The notes beneath the pieces were generated by a model, which made no database searches, was not told where the DNA came from, and saw nothing but the letters and a program-made list of their open reading frames with translations. Below, one piece after another: positions 44,712 through 53,304 of a stretch of DNA of 64,000 bases (its first letter is position 1; each line of letters opens with the position of its first letter). Both the position numbers and the translations under genes were made by a program. This DNA is from an uncultured Tateyamaria sp. Lineage in GTDB: Bacteria; Pseudomonadota; Alphaproteobacteria; Rhodobacterales; Rhodobacteraceae. The stretch spans positions 1 to 64,000 of the forward strand of contig NZ_CANKXW010000002.1 of assembly GCF_947487805.1 (NCBI RefSeq). Direction: 5' to 3'.

Positions 44712-46224
44712 TCGCACCGCTCCCTTCTGTCTTGATATTCCCGGCGGATGCCGACTGGATCAGGTTTTCTGTGGTCAGCCGCGTGCCTGTCAGCTCATCG
44801 ACAATCGCGCCCTGGCTAAACACGATGGCGCGGTGACAGATCGTTGCGATTTCTTCAAAATCCGTGGACATAATCAGGATCGCGACGCCGTCTGCCAGTG
44901 CGCGGTTCAGCAGCGCATAGATCTCGGACTTGGCCCCGACATCGACACCGGCCGTTGGATCTTCGCAGATCAGCAGTTGGCGCTTGGTGGCGAGCCAGCG
45001 GCCGATGACCACTTTTTGCTGGTTGCCCCCCGACAGGGCCTCGATGGCGAGGCTGGGATCATTGGGCGACAGACCCAGTTCGGCACCGATGATGGCCGCC
45101 TGATCCGCCTCGGTCTTGGGCGACAGGATGTGGAACAGTTTGCGGCCAATGCCGTCGGGGTTCAGGAACGTGTTCTCACGGATGCTGAGGCTCATCGCCA
45201 CCGATTCCTCCGTCCGGTCCTTTGCCACGAGGCCGACGCCGGAATGAAGTGCCGCTTGCGGCGAGGACAGATCGGGGGTGTTGCCCGCCAGTGTCACCGA
45301 CCCTTCGAACGGAACCAACCCGAACAGCGCGCGCGAGATTGCCTCGTGCCCTGCCCCGCGCAGCCCGACAAGGCCCAGAACCTCATTCTTTTGCAGATCG
45401 AGGTTCAGCGGCTGAACCCCCGGCACTTCGAAGTCGCGCAAGGACAAAACAGGCGCACCTGCATCGCCCGGTGCCTTGACCGTTTCGCGCGTCTTGCGCC
45501 CCACGATCTTTTGCACCAGTTCTTCGGGTGTGGTGTGATCGATGCTGCGCACCCCAACCATGGCACCATCACGCAATACCGCGACCCGGTCCGCGATCTG
45601 GAAAATCTCATCCAGCCGGTGCGAGACATAGATCATGCCCACGCCCTTTTGCCGCAACGGGCGGATCGCGGCAAAGAGCCGTTCGACCTCGTCCGCGGGC
45701 AAGGAGGCAGTCGGTTCGTCCAGCACGAGGAATTCGCTGTCGACGGCCAAGGCGCGGGCAATGGCAACAAGCGATTTTTCCGTGCGCGACAAGTCCTCGA
45801 CGCGGGTCGTGGGATCGAATGCGCAATCCACCTTGGCCAACGCATCCGCCGCAAACCGTTCCACATTGTCCCAGCGGATCAGGCCATTCTTGCGCGAAAA
45901 CCCAAGCGCAAGGCTGATGTTTTCGGCCACTGTCATCCATTCGATCAGCCCGAGATCCTGATGGATGAACGCGACCTTCTGCCGTTCGCCAAAACCTGCG
46001 GTCTTGTGTTGATAAGGGACACCGTCAATCAGAACCCGGCCCGCGTCCGGGGTGTGGATGCCGCCCAGAACCTTGATCAATGTGGACTTGCCTGCGCCGT
46101 TCTCTCCGAGCAGTGCGACGATCTCGCCGCGGCCCACAGTCAGCGACACATCCTTGAGCGCGTATGTGCCCCCAAAGTGCTTGTCGATGCTGTCAAAGAA
46201 CAAACCTGACTGCAGGTCTGGCAT
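44698..46224 (-). CDS. CUT2 sugar ABC transporter ATP-binding protein, two domains (RbsA type)
   Basis: A 508-residue tandem ATPase. The N-terminal domain has Walker A LLGENGAGKSTLIKVLGG and Walker B FLVLDEPTASLP but an atypical signature, LSRTEKSLVAIARA. The C-terminal domain has a degenerate Walker A (GLVGLRGAGHEAISRAL), as is usual for RbsA-type proteins, and an intact LSGGNQQKVVIGRW. It is the first gene of the six-gene CUT2 operon, divergent from the LacI gene at 46351. Confidence 0.92.
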   Translation of the reverse strand: MPDLQSGLFFDSIDKHFGGTYALKDVSLTVGRGEIVALLGENGAGKSTLIKVLGGIHTPDAGRVLIDGVPYQHKTAGFGERQKVAFIHQDLGLIEWMTVAENISLALGFSRKNGLIRWDNVERFAADALAKVDCAFDPTTRVEDLSRTEKSLVAIARALAVDSEFLVLDEPTASLPADEVERLFAAIRPLRQKGVGMIYVSHRLDEIFQIADRVAVLRDGAMVGVRSIDHTTPEELVQKIVGRKTRETVKAPGDAGAPVLSLRDFEVPGVQPLNLDLQKNEVLGLVGLRGAGHEAISRALFGLVPFEGSVTLAGNTPDLSSPQAALHSGVGLVAKDRTEESVAMSLSIRENTFLNPDGIGRKLFHILSPKTEADQAAIIGAELGLSPNDPSLAIEALSGGNQQKVVIGRWLATKRQLLICEDPTAGVDVGAKSEIYALLNRALADGVAILIMSTDFEEIATICHRAIVFSQGAIVDELTGTRLTTENLIQSASAGNIKTEGSGANAVA

Positions 46225-46264
46225 GGCATATCCTCCCTGTTACGCGTCTCAACCTCCCCGTTGA

Positions 46265-46333
46265 GTTACCCGTAACGTTACGCTAGCATCGGGTCAGATC
46301 GCATGTACTGTCAAGGCATAAGTTACCCGTAAC
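46265..46333. promoter_or_regulatory. Two LacI-family operators between the CUT2 operon and its regulator
   Basis: GTTACCCGTAAC occurs at 46265-46276 and again at 46322-46333, each within the longer direct repeat AGTTACCCGTAACGT, 57 bp apart. Each is a 12-bp palindrome apart from its central two bases. The proximal copy ends 17 bases before the LacI GTG start, the distal one lies 40 bases before the ATPase start, so both genes could be repressed, possibly by looping. Confidence 0.7.
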
Positions 46334-46350
46334 GTAAGATGGCGTAGACC

Positions 46351-47382
46351 GTGGATAAACAGAATAAAAACAACAAGGTAAGCCTGTCACAAGTCGCTCG
46401 GGCGGCGGGCGTGTCCAAAATGACTGCGAGCCGTGTTTTGCGCGACGAGGGCGGGTATTCCGAACAAACGCGCATCAAGGTCATGGCGCAGGTCGACGCA
46501 CTAGGCTACCTGCCGAATCGCTTGGCGACGGTTTTTGCGGGCGATCAAAGCTCCACCTTCATCGGCGTGTCGATCCCGGACCTCGGTAACGAGGTGTTTG
46601 CACAGGTTCTGGAGGGCATAGATCGCAAGCTCGGGACCTTCGGATACCAGTCGGTTCTGGGGCTTACGCAGCACACATTGAACGAGGAAGAGAACTGGAT
46701 CAGGACTGTCCTATCCTGGCAGCCTGCGGGGCTTATCCTGACAGGGCGCTACCACTCTCCGCGCGCCACCGAGATGCTGCGCAACGCTGGAATTCCGGTT
46801 GTCGAGATCTGGGATCTGAACTCCAGCCCGCTCGACATGAGCGTGGGTATCAACCACTTTGACTGTGGCTTTGACATGGGGCGATATCTGACCAACTTGG
46901 GCTACCGCAACCTTGGCTATGTCGGCACGTCCCACGACACGGCGAACGCCGCAACAGAGCGGCTGAACGGGTTTTGCAAGGCGGTTGAGGGCGCAGGCGG
47001 ACAGGTCGTGAAGCAGCTCTGCCTGCACGACACCGCCACCTACTACCCCGGGTTTTATGGGACCGAACAGTTGCTGGCCGCGGCGCGTGGTGTCGAGTGT
47101 ATCTACTATCAGAATGACGCGATGGCCTTTGGCGGACTGCAATATTGTACCGGCAAGGGGCTGAAGGTGCCGGACGACATCGGCATCGCAGGCTGGGGGG
47201 ATTTGCCGATTGCCTCGGTGATGAAACGTCGCATGACGTCCTGCCACGTGTCGCATCTGAAACTGGGACAGAAAGCCGCCGAAGTGATGATGGGCCGTCT
47301 CACGGACGAGCCCGTGCCCGCTTGCGTCGACATCGGGTTTCGGTTGATCCCCGGATCTACAGTGCGCGACCGTTCGGCCTAG
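46351..47382 (+). CDS. LacI-family transcriptional regulator (GntR-like)
   Basis: A 343-residue repressor starting with GTG. The HTH is LSQVARAAGVSKMTASRVLR, close to that of E. coli GntR. The effector domain is also GntR-like: FIGVSIPDLGNEVFAQVLEG, TVLSWQPAGLILTGRYHSPR, GIPVVEIWDLNSSPLDMSVG. It diverges from the CUT2 operon and probably binds the paired sites at 46265-46333, which also cover its own promoter. It overlaps the convergent LacI gene by four bases. Confidence 0.9.
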   Translation: MDKQNKNNKVSLSQVARAAGVSKMTASRVLRDEGGYSEQTRIKVMAQVDALGYLPNRLATVFAGDQSSTFIGVSIPDLGNEVFAQVLEGIDRKLGTFGYQSVLGLTQHTLNEEENWIRTVLSWQPAGLILTGRYHSPRATEMLRNAGIPVVEIWDLNSSPLDMSVGINHFDCGFDMGRYLTNLGYRNLGYVGTSHDTANAATERLNGFCKAVEGAGGQVVKQLCLHDTATYYPGFYGTEQLLAAARGVECIYYQNDAMAFGGLQYCTGKGLKVPDDIGIAGWGDLPIASVMKRRMTSCHVSHLKLGQKAAEVMMGRLTDEPVPACVDIGFRLIPGSTVRDRSA

Positions 47383-48386
47383 CTTGTCTCGCCGATAACG
47401 AGTTCGGATCCGACATCGACACTGCGTTGATCGGCGACTGCTCCGGCAAAAATATCCTGCAAAAGCGCCACGACCTGATGTCCGATGTCCTCGGCGCGCA
47501 CATTGACGGTCGTGATCCGCGGGTTCGAGATCTTGGCCACCTCGAAATGACCAAAGCCCGTGACCGCCAGATCGTCCGGAACGGTCAGACCCAGGCGTTG
47601 CAGGGCGCTGAGACAGCCGAACGCCACCGGATCCGACACGCATACAAGCGCGTCATAGCGCGCGATGTCCCGACCAAAGGCCTCGATTGCGGCATGGCCG
47701 TGGCGCATCGACACCGGGGCGGGGCCTGCGTCAATGAAATCGATCTCGGGCAATCCGTGATGACGCGCACGGTCCACAGCACCTGAGCGCCGCACGACCC
47801 CGCGCATGTCCGCCCCTTCGGACGCACCGACAAAGGCGAGCTTGCGCCGGCCCGTCTGCACAAGGTGATCCACGATATGGCCCATGGCATCCGCGTTCGA
47901 GAACCCCACCACGTGACCCAGCGGATCGGCGGGCAGGTCCCACATCTCGATCACCGGCAGACCCCTGCCCCGGATCAACTGCCGCGTCGCGTCCGTGTGA
48001 TGCCCCCCGGTCAGGATCAGCGCCTCGGGATTGCGCGTCAGCAACTGGCGCGCCAATTCTTCTTCCTTGTCAACGCGGTAATTCGTGCTGCCCAACAGCA
48101 GTTGCACCCCCGCCTGCCCCAAGCCGTTGCTCAGCGCGCGAAACGTCTCTGCAAAGTTGGCGTTGTTGACCGATGGCAGGGTTACGGCGACAAACCCGCT
48201 TTTCTGGGTGCGGAACGCCTGCGCCGTGCTGTCATAGACATAGCCCAGTTCCTGCGCCACCTGCCGCACGCGCGCGCGCGTCTGGGCGCTGACGGTGTTG
48301 TCGTCGCGCAATGCGCGGCTGACCGTCATGGGCGACATGCCCACGGCCTGTGCGACATCCCGCATGGTGATGCGCGCGTTACCCAT
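47379..48386 (-). CDS. LacI-family transcriptional regulator of the idonate/gluconate operon
   Basis: A 335-residue repressor with HTH MRDVAQAVGMSPMTVSRALR and the hinge YVYDSTAQAFRTQKSGFVAV. Its effector domain is GntR-like: VIEMWDLPADPLGHVVGFSN, VPDDLAVTGFGHFEVAKISN. It is the last gene of the run idnO-gntK-oxidoreductase-small protein-lacI, so it is the likeliest reader of the paired sites at 50912-50941 and possibly of the gnd site. Confidence 0.9.
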   Translation of the reverse strand: MGNARITMRDVAQAVGMSPMTVSRALRDDNTVSAQTRARVRQVAQELGYVYDSTAQAFRTQKSGFVAVTLPSVNNANFAETFRALSNGLGQAGVQLLLGSTNYRVDKEEELARQLLTRNPEALILTGGHHTDATRQLIRGRGLPVIEMWDLPADPLGHVVGFSNADAMGHIVDHLVQTGRRKLAFVGASEGADMRGVVRRSGAVDRARHHGLPEIDFIDAGPAPVSMRHGHAAIEAFGRDIARYDALVCVSDPVAFGCLSALQRLGLTVPDDLAVTGFGHFEVAKISNPRITTVNVRAEDIGHQVVALLQDIFAGAVADQRSVDVGSELVIGETS

Positions 48387-48389
48387 CGC

Positions 48390-48722
48390 TCAGCCCACGA
48401 ATTCGTGCCGTTCGGTCACGTGGTGGTGGATGCGACCGTCAAAATGTTCCGCCACGATCTCGCCCGTCACATCGCGCGACTGGGCGCGAAACGGGCTGTC
48501 GAGCGCTGCGGTCATCGCCGCCTCGTCTGGATAGCTGATGGCAAGGATCAGCGGGAATTCCGGCGCGCCGGGATCGCGGTCATCGCTGAACATCACGCGG
48601 ACATCGGAATTGCCCGGAAACTGCCGCCACAAGGGCACCAGACGGTCCAGAACCGCGGCACGAAAGGCCGGTTCCTGCCCCGGTTTCACCGAACCTTCGA
48701 ACAGTGCGAAACGCGTGATCAT
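48390..48722 (-). CDS. Small dimeric alpha/beta-barrel (EthD/ABM-like) protein
   Basis: A 110-residue protein: MITRFALFEGSVKPGQEPAF at the start, then RQFPGNSDVRVMFSDD, LILAISYPDEAAMTAALDSP and a His-rich end RIHHHVTERHEFVG. The pattern resembles the EthD / antibiotic-monooxygenase ferredoxin-like fold. No function is assigned; its place between an oxidoreductase (four-base overlap) and the LacI gene suggests a part in sugar-acid catabolism. Confidence 0.6.
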   Translation of the reverse strand: MITRFALFEGSVKPGQEPAFRAAVLDRLVPLWRQFPGNSDVRVMFSDDRDPGAPEFPLILAISYPDEAAMTAALDSPFRAQSRDVTGEIVAEHFDGRIHHHVTERHEFVG

Positions 48723-49606
48723 GCTGTGATCTCCTCTTGAGCGCCTTTGAAAAATTCCATGACGGCCGCCTGGTCCTCGCCACCCAGTCCCGCAGCGGTC
48801 AGCATGCGGTGGATTTCGGCGCAGAGCGCGGTCATGGGCATGGATGTCCCCGTTTGCCGGGCCAGATCGTTGACCGCGTTCAGATCCTTGACCATGTTAT
48901 CGATCCGGCCCGTGCGCCGGTAATCCTTGGTGGCGAAGCGCGGGAGGTATTCCTGCAACAGTGCAGAATCCGCCCTGCCTCCTTTAAGCGCCAGCGGGAT
49001 CTTTTCCGCATCCACCCCGGCATCCAGCGCCAGCTGTGTGGCTTCTGCCACGGCAAGAAAGCCCAGACCACACAGCACCTGATTGATCAGCTTGGTTGTC
49101 TGTCCCGCGCCGGATGGCCCCATATGCGTATAGTTCGACGCCACATGTTTGAGCGCAACATGCGCGCGGTCGACATCTTCGGGCGCACCGCCGGCCATCA
49201 GCGTGAGCTCTCCCAAGAGCGCCTTGGGCGCGCCGCCCGACAGCGGGCTGTCGACCCATGCCAGTCCGCGTTCCGCAGCCATCTTCGCAAATTTCCGCGT
49301 GGCATCGGGTTCGATCGAGGACATGTCGATGATCACCGTGCCCGGGGCCGCGCCTTCGACGATCCCGTCCTTGCCAAAGGCGGCAAGGCCCACGATGCGC
49401 GAGGCGTTGAGGCTGGTGATCACGAAATCCACATCTCGTGCTGCATCAGCAGCGGTGGGCGCGGCAACAGCACCAAGCGCGACCATGTCCGCCACCCGGT
49501 CCGCGTCCAGATCGAACACTTTCAGGGAATTGCCGGTCTCAAGCAGGCGCGCGCCGATGGCGCCGCCCATGGCGCCTGCGCCGACCAATGCGATCTTTTC
49601 GCTCAT
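48719..49606 (-). CDS. NAD(P)-dependent beta-hydroxyacid dehydrogenase (3-hydroxyisobutyrate dehydrogenase family)
   Basis: A 295-residue dehydrogenase. Rossmann motif ALVGAGAMGGAIGARLLETG, the substrate loop WVDSPLSGGAPKALLGELTL, and the catalytic Lys in GAGQTTKLINQVLCGLG. Family members reduce or oxidise 3-hydroxyisobutyrate, tartronate semialdehyde or similar compounds. In this operon a sugar-acid derivative is likely. It overlaps gntK by four bases at its start and the small protein by four bases at its end. Confidence 0.87.
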   Translation of the reverse strand: MSEKIALVGAGAMGGAIGARLLETGNSLKVFDLDADRVADMVALGAVAAPTAADAARDVDFVITSLNASRIVGLAAFGKDGIVEGAAPGTVIIDMSSIEPDATRKFAKMAAERGLAWVDSPLSGGAPKALLGELTLMAGGAPEDVDRAHVALKHVASNYTHMGPSGAGQTTKLINQVLCGLGFLAVAEATQLALDAGVDAEKIPLALKGGRADSALLQEYLPRFATKDYRRTGRIDNMVKDLNAVNDLARQTGTSMPMTALCAEIHRMLTAAGLGGEDQAAVMEFFKGAQEEITA

Positions 49607-50103
49607 ATCATCGTTTCCCTGACATAGTTTTCCGATTGCGCAACCACGTCCCCGTACGGGCGCGAGATGTCGATCTCACCGCCCCACTCATCGTCCTGCA
49701 ACCGCTCCAACGCGTCGAATTGGCTGTCGAGCAGTTGGGTCGGCATGAAATGCCCCGGACGCAGCGCAACCCGGCGTGCCAAGACGTCGCGCGGTGCGTC
49801 CAGATGGAGGAAGTGCACAGGTTCCGGGACCTGCGCGCGGATCAAATCACGGTATTTGACCTTGAGTGCGGAACACCCGATCACGATTGGTCCGCCATGG
49901 TTGGCAAGACAACGGCCCACATCCGCAAGCCAGGGTGCACGGTCATTGTCATCAAGCGGTGCGCCACTGGTCATCTTGGCGATGTTTTCGCGCGGGTGCA
50001 GATCGTCCCCGTCCACGAAATCCATCTGGCAAATCGCCGACAGGGCCGTGCCCACCGATGACTTGCCGCAGCCCGAAACCCCCATAAGGACATAGCACCG
50101 CAT
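49603..50103 (-). CDS. gntK: Gluconate kinase
   Basis: Phosphorylates gluconate to 6-phosphogluconate. The 166-residue protein has the P-loop LMGVSGCGKSSVGTAL, the GDDLHPRENIAKMTSGAPLD motif, DNDRAPWLADVG and HFLHLDAPRDVLARRVALRP followed by HFMPTQLLDSQF. These are diagnostic of the GntK/IdnK family. The ATG at 50103 overlaps the idnO stop as TGATG; a frame opening upstream is antisense and out of context. Its product feeds Gnd. Confidence 0.94.
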   Translation of the reverse strand: MRCYVLMGVSGCGKSSVGTALSAICQMDFVDGDDLHPRENIAKMTSGAPLDDNDRAPWLADVGRCLANHGGPIVIGCSALKVKYRDLIRAQVPEPVHFLHLDAPRDVLARRVALRPGHFMPTQLLDSQFDALERLQDDEWGGEIDISRPYGDVVAQSENYVRETMI

Positions 50104-50867
50104 CACAGGGACGCCGTAATGCCGCCATCCACATAAAGCGTATGGCCGTTGACAAAGCTTGAAGCTGCCGAAGACAGGAACACCGCCGCGCCCACCAGTT
50201 CCTCGACCTGCCCCCAGCGGCCTGCTGGCGTACGTTTTTCGAGCCAGGCAGAGAACTCCGGATCTGCGACCAGGGCCGCGTTCAAAGGCGTATCGAAATA
50301 TCCGGGCGCAATGGCGTTGCATTGCAACCCGTGTTTGGCCCAGTCCGTCGCCATCCCCTTGGTCAGGTTCGCCACGGCACCTTTGGTTGCGGTGTAGGGC
50401 GCGATACCCGGTCGGGCCAGCGCGGTCTGGACGCTGGCAATATTGATGATCTTGCCGCCCCCGCGGCCAATCATGTGCCGCGCCACGGCTTGCCCGACGT
50501 GAAAGACACTTGCCACATTGGTCTGCAACAGTCGCTCGAACGCGTCGGCGGGGAAATTTTCCAACTCGGTGCGGTGCTGCATGCCCGCGTTGTTGATCAG
50601 GATATCAATCGGGCCGGTATCCGCCTCGAACGCGTCGACGGCGGCACGGACGCCATCGTGGTCGGTCGCATCAAAGGCCAAAGTGTACACTTTGGCGCCC
50701 TTTTCGCGCAGTGCCGCAGCCGCCGCGTCGAGTTTGGCCGCATCCCGCCCGTTCAGAACGATTTCTGCCCCGGCTTCTGCCAGCCCGCTTGCAAGGGCAA
50801 AGCCGATGCCCTGGGACGATCCGGTGATCAGCGCGCGACGGCCGGTAAGGGAGAAGAGGCTGGACAT
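50103..50867 (-). CDS. SDR-family gluconate 5-dehydrogenase-like protein (IdnO-like)
   Basis: A 254-residue classical short-chain dehydrogenase. Cofactor motif ALITGSSQGIGFALASGLAE, the NNAG motif in ILINNAGMQHRTELENFP, Ser in INIASVQTALA, and the catalytic YTATK. The opening LTGRRALITGSSQGIG is typical of gluconate 5-dehydrogenase (IdnO), which reduces 5-ketogluconate to gluconate. Being next to gntK and opposite idnD supports this. The ATG at 50867 with CGGAG upstream is chosen over a longer frame. Confidence 0.82.
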   Translation of the reverse strand: MSSLFSLTGRRALITGSSQGIGFALASGLAEAGAEIVLNGRDAAKLDAAAAALREKGAKVYTLAFDATDHDGVRAAVDAFEADTGPIDILINNAGMQHRTELENFPADAFERLLQTNVASVFHVGQAVARHMIGRGGGKIINIASVQTALARPGIAPYTATKGAVANLTKGMATDWAKHGLQCNAIAPGYFDTPLNAALVADPEFSAWLEKRTPAGRWGQVEELVGAAVFLSSAASSFVNGHTLYVDGGITASL

Positions 50868-50911
50868 GAAACACTCCGAGAATTGAGGGGTGCGGGATTG
50901 ACGGCACCCGA

Positions 50912-50941
50912 ATGGTATCGATAACATGATACCGATAACAT
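50912..50941. promoter_or_regulatory. Two overlapping GntR/LacI-type operators between idnO and idnD
   Basis: ATGGTATCGATAACAT (50912-50927) and ATGATACCGATAACAT (50926-50941) are tandem copies starting 14 bp apart and sharing two bases. The second differs by a single base in 15 from the E. coli GntR operator ATGTTACCGATAACA. They lie 45 bases before idnO and about 135 bases before idnD. Confidence 0.7.
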
Positions 50942-51075
50942 CGGCTGTCAATCGTGGAATCGTACAGAATGTGAAACGCCGGCAATCAAAAGGTGACATT
51001 CGGTAGGACACGGCCCAGTCTAAGCCATGACCCAGCGTGAACCTGCGCACCCTTACAGTTCCGAAAGGCCCAACA

Positions 51076-52104
51076 ATGAAAGTCATCGTCGCCCACGCAG
51101 CCAAGGATTTGCGCGTCGAAACCCGAGAGATGCCGGAACCGGGGCCAGGTCAGGTGCGGGTCAAGATGGCCGCTGGCGGGATATGCGGATCCGACCTGCA
51201 CTACTACAACCATGGCGGCTTTGGTGCCATCCGGCTGCGTGAACCGATGATCCTCGGGCACGAGGTTGCGGGCCACGTGGATGCGTTGGGCGCTGGCGTC
51301 GATAGCCTGTCGGTTGGAGCCTTGGTGGCTGTGTCGCCGTCGCGACCATGCGGGCACTGCGCCTATTGCGCCAAGGGGCAACAGAATCACTGTCTCAACA
51401 TGCGGTTTTACGGCTCAGCCATGCCATTCCCACACATTCAGGGCGCATTTCGTGAATTCATTGTTGCCGATCTTGCCCAATGTGCCGATGCGGGCGACCT
51501 GACCGCCGGAGAGGCGGCGATGGCCGAACCCTTGTCCGTGGTTCTGCATGGCGCGCGCCATGCGGGCGATCTGATGGGCAAACGCGTGTTGGTAACGGGG
51601 TGCGGCCCTATCGGTCTGCTTGCCGTGCTGGTTGCACGTGCCGCCGGGGCCGTAGATATCGTGGCGACGGACATTGCCGACTTTACGCTCCGCAAGGCAC
51701 GGCAAGTGGGCGCGGATCGCGGGATCAATGTCGCGACCGAAACTGACCCGCTGGGCGCATATGCTGCGGACAAGGGGTACTTTGACGTTCTGTTCGAATG
51801 CTCCGGCGTGGCCTCGGCGCTTGCCTCGGCGGTTCCTGCCCTGCGCCCTGCGGCCACCATCGTGCAGCTTGGCCTGGGTGGCGACATGACCCTGCCGATG
51901 CAGGCGATGACCGCAAAAGAGCTACAGCTCAAAGGGTCGTTCCGCTTTCACGAGGAGTTCACAACCGCCGTCGACATGATGCGTTGCGGCAGGTTGGATG
52001 TGAAACCGCTGATCACGCACCGGATCGGCATCGACGATGCGACATCGGCCTTTGAACTCGCCTCGGACCGCAGCCAGGCGATCAAGGTGAACGTGACCTT
52101 CTGA
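51076..52104 (+). CDS. Zinc-dependent alcohol dehydrogenase, L-idonate 5-dehydrogenase-like (IdnD)
   Basis: Would oxidise L-idonate to 5-ketogluconate. The 342-residue MDR protein has the catalytic-zinc Cys in GGICGSDLHYYNHGG, GHEVAGHVDALG, and the structural-zinc four-Cys lobe PCGHCAYCAKGQQNHCLN. The cofactor motif VTGCGPIGLLAVLVARAAGA follows. DLHYYNHGGFGAIRLREPMI is close to the IdnD signature. The ATG at 51076 is used; an earlier in-frame start at 51037 adds 13 residues before the conserved start. It diverges from the idnO-gntK operon. Confidence 0.85.
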   Translation: MKVIVAHAAKDLRVETREMPEPGPGQVRVKMAAGGICGSDLHYYNHGGFGAIRLREPMILGHEVAGHVDALGAGVDSLSVGALVAVSPSRPCGHCAYCAKGQQNHCLNMRFYGSAMPFPHIQGAFREFIVADLAQCADAGDLTAGEAAMAEPLSVVLHGARHAGDLMGKRVLVTGCGPIGLLAVLVARAAGAVDIVATDIADFTLRKARQVGADRGINVATETDPLGAYAADKGYFDVLFECSGVASALASAVPALRPAATIVQLGLGGDMTLPMQAMTAKELQLKGSFRFHEEFTTAVDMMRCGRLDVKPLITHRIGIDDATSAFELASDRSQAIKVNVTF

Positions 52105-52109
52105 CAGGG

Positions 52110-53303
52110 TCAGGTCACCCGCGACATGGTCTGGTATTTGGGGTCATCCCACAGCCGGTCGCGGATCACGGTTTCCAGAATTTCGGCGGCACGGACCACG
52201 TCGCCCCGGTCGATATAGAGCGGCGTGAAACCGAACCGCATGATGTTGGGCTGGCGGAAATCACCGATCACACCGTGATCGATCAACGCCTGCATCGCGG
52301 CATACCCGTGTTCGAAGCCAAACGACACTTGCGACCCGCGTGCCTGCGCATCCCGCGGCGACGCAAGCGCGAGATCGGGGCACCGCGCCTCTACCTCTGT
52401 GATGAACAGATCCGACAGCGCAATGGATGCGGCCCGAATGTCGTTCATGTCCACTCCGTCCCAGACGTCCAGCGCCGTGTCCAGGATGGACAGTTGCACC
52501 ACGGACGGCGTGCCCACACGCAGCCGTTCGGCAGACATTGCAGGACGGTAATGCCGCTCCATCGCAAAGGGCGCGTCATGCCCCAGCCAGCCCGCCAGCG
52601 CCGGTTCGAGATCAAGCGTCAGATCGGGCCGCGCATAGATGAACGCAGGTGCACCCGGCCCGCCGTTCAGGTATTTATAGGTGCAGCCGACGGCAAATTC
52701 CGCGTTGCTGCCCGCGATGTCCAGCGCAAGCGCGCCAGCGCTGTGCGCCAGATCCCAGATTATCACTGCACCGGCGGCATGTGCGGCGCGGGTGATCGTC
52801 TCCATATCGTGCAAGCGGCCCGTGCGGTAATCCACATGAGTCAGCATCACCACAGCCACATCCGTATCTATCGCGGCCAGCACATCGCCGGGCGCAGGTG
52901 TGCGCAGCTCATATCCCTTGTCGATCGTCTTGATCAGGCCTTCGGCCATGTAAAGGTCGGTGGGAAAGTTGCCGTCATCGGACAGGATCACCCGCCGATC
53001 CGGGCGCATCTTGAGCGCTGCGGCCAGCGCCTGGTAGACCTTGATGGACAACGTGTCGCCCGTGGCCACGGACCCGTCGGGCGCGCCGATCAGATGCGCG
53101 ATCCGGTCGCCCACCTTTGTGGGCAATGCCATCCACCCGGCGCTGTTCCAGGCGCGGATCAACTGTCCGCCCCATTCCTCGGTGATGACCTGATTGGCAC
53201 GCGCGGCCGCCCCTTTCGGCAACGGGCCCAACGAGTTGCCGTCGAGATAGATGATGTCCTCCGGGATATCGAATAGCGCCCGCTTGGGAAGGGATGTGGT
53301 CAT
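52110..53303 (-). CDS. kynU: Kynureninase
   Basis: PLP enzyme that cleaves kynurenine to anthranilate and alanine. The 397-residue protein starts IYLDGNSLGPLPKG, a kynureninase hallmark. It also has LSDDGNFPTDLYMAEGL, the Asp in VIIWDLAHSAGAL and the Schiff-base Lys in GCTYKYLNGGPGAPAF. It follows kynA after a single base, giving a kynA-kynU tryptophan catabolic pair. The kynurenine formamidase needed between them is not next to the pair in this window. Confidence 0.95.
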   Translation of the reverse strand: MTTSLPKRALFDIPEDIIYLDGNSLGPLPKGAAARANQVITEEWGGQLIRAWNSAGWMALPTKVGDRIAHLIGAPDGSVATGDTLSIKVYQALAAALKMRPDRRVILSDDGNFPTDLYMAEGLIKTIDKGYELRTPAPGDVLAAIDTDVAVVMLTHVDYRTGRLHDMETITRAAHAAGAVIIWDLAHSAGALALDIAGSNAEFAVGCTYKYLNGGPGAPAFIYARPDLTLDLEPALAGWLGHDAPFAMERHYRPAMSAERLRVGTPSVVQLSILDTALDVWDGVDMNDIRAASIALSDLFITEVEARCPDLALASPRDAQARGSQVSFGFEHGYAAMQALIDHGVIGDFRQPNIMRFGFTPLYIDRGDVVRAAEILETVIRDRLWDDPKYQTMSRVT

Positions 53304-53304
53304 G

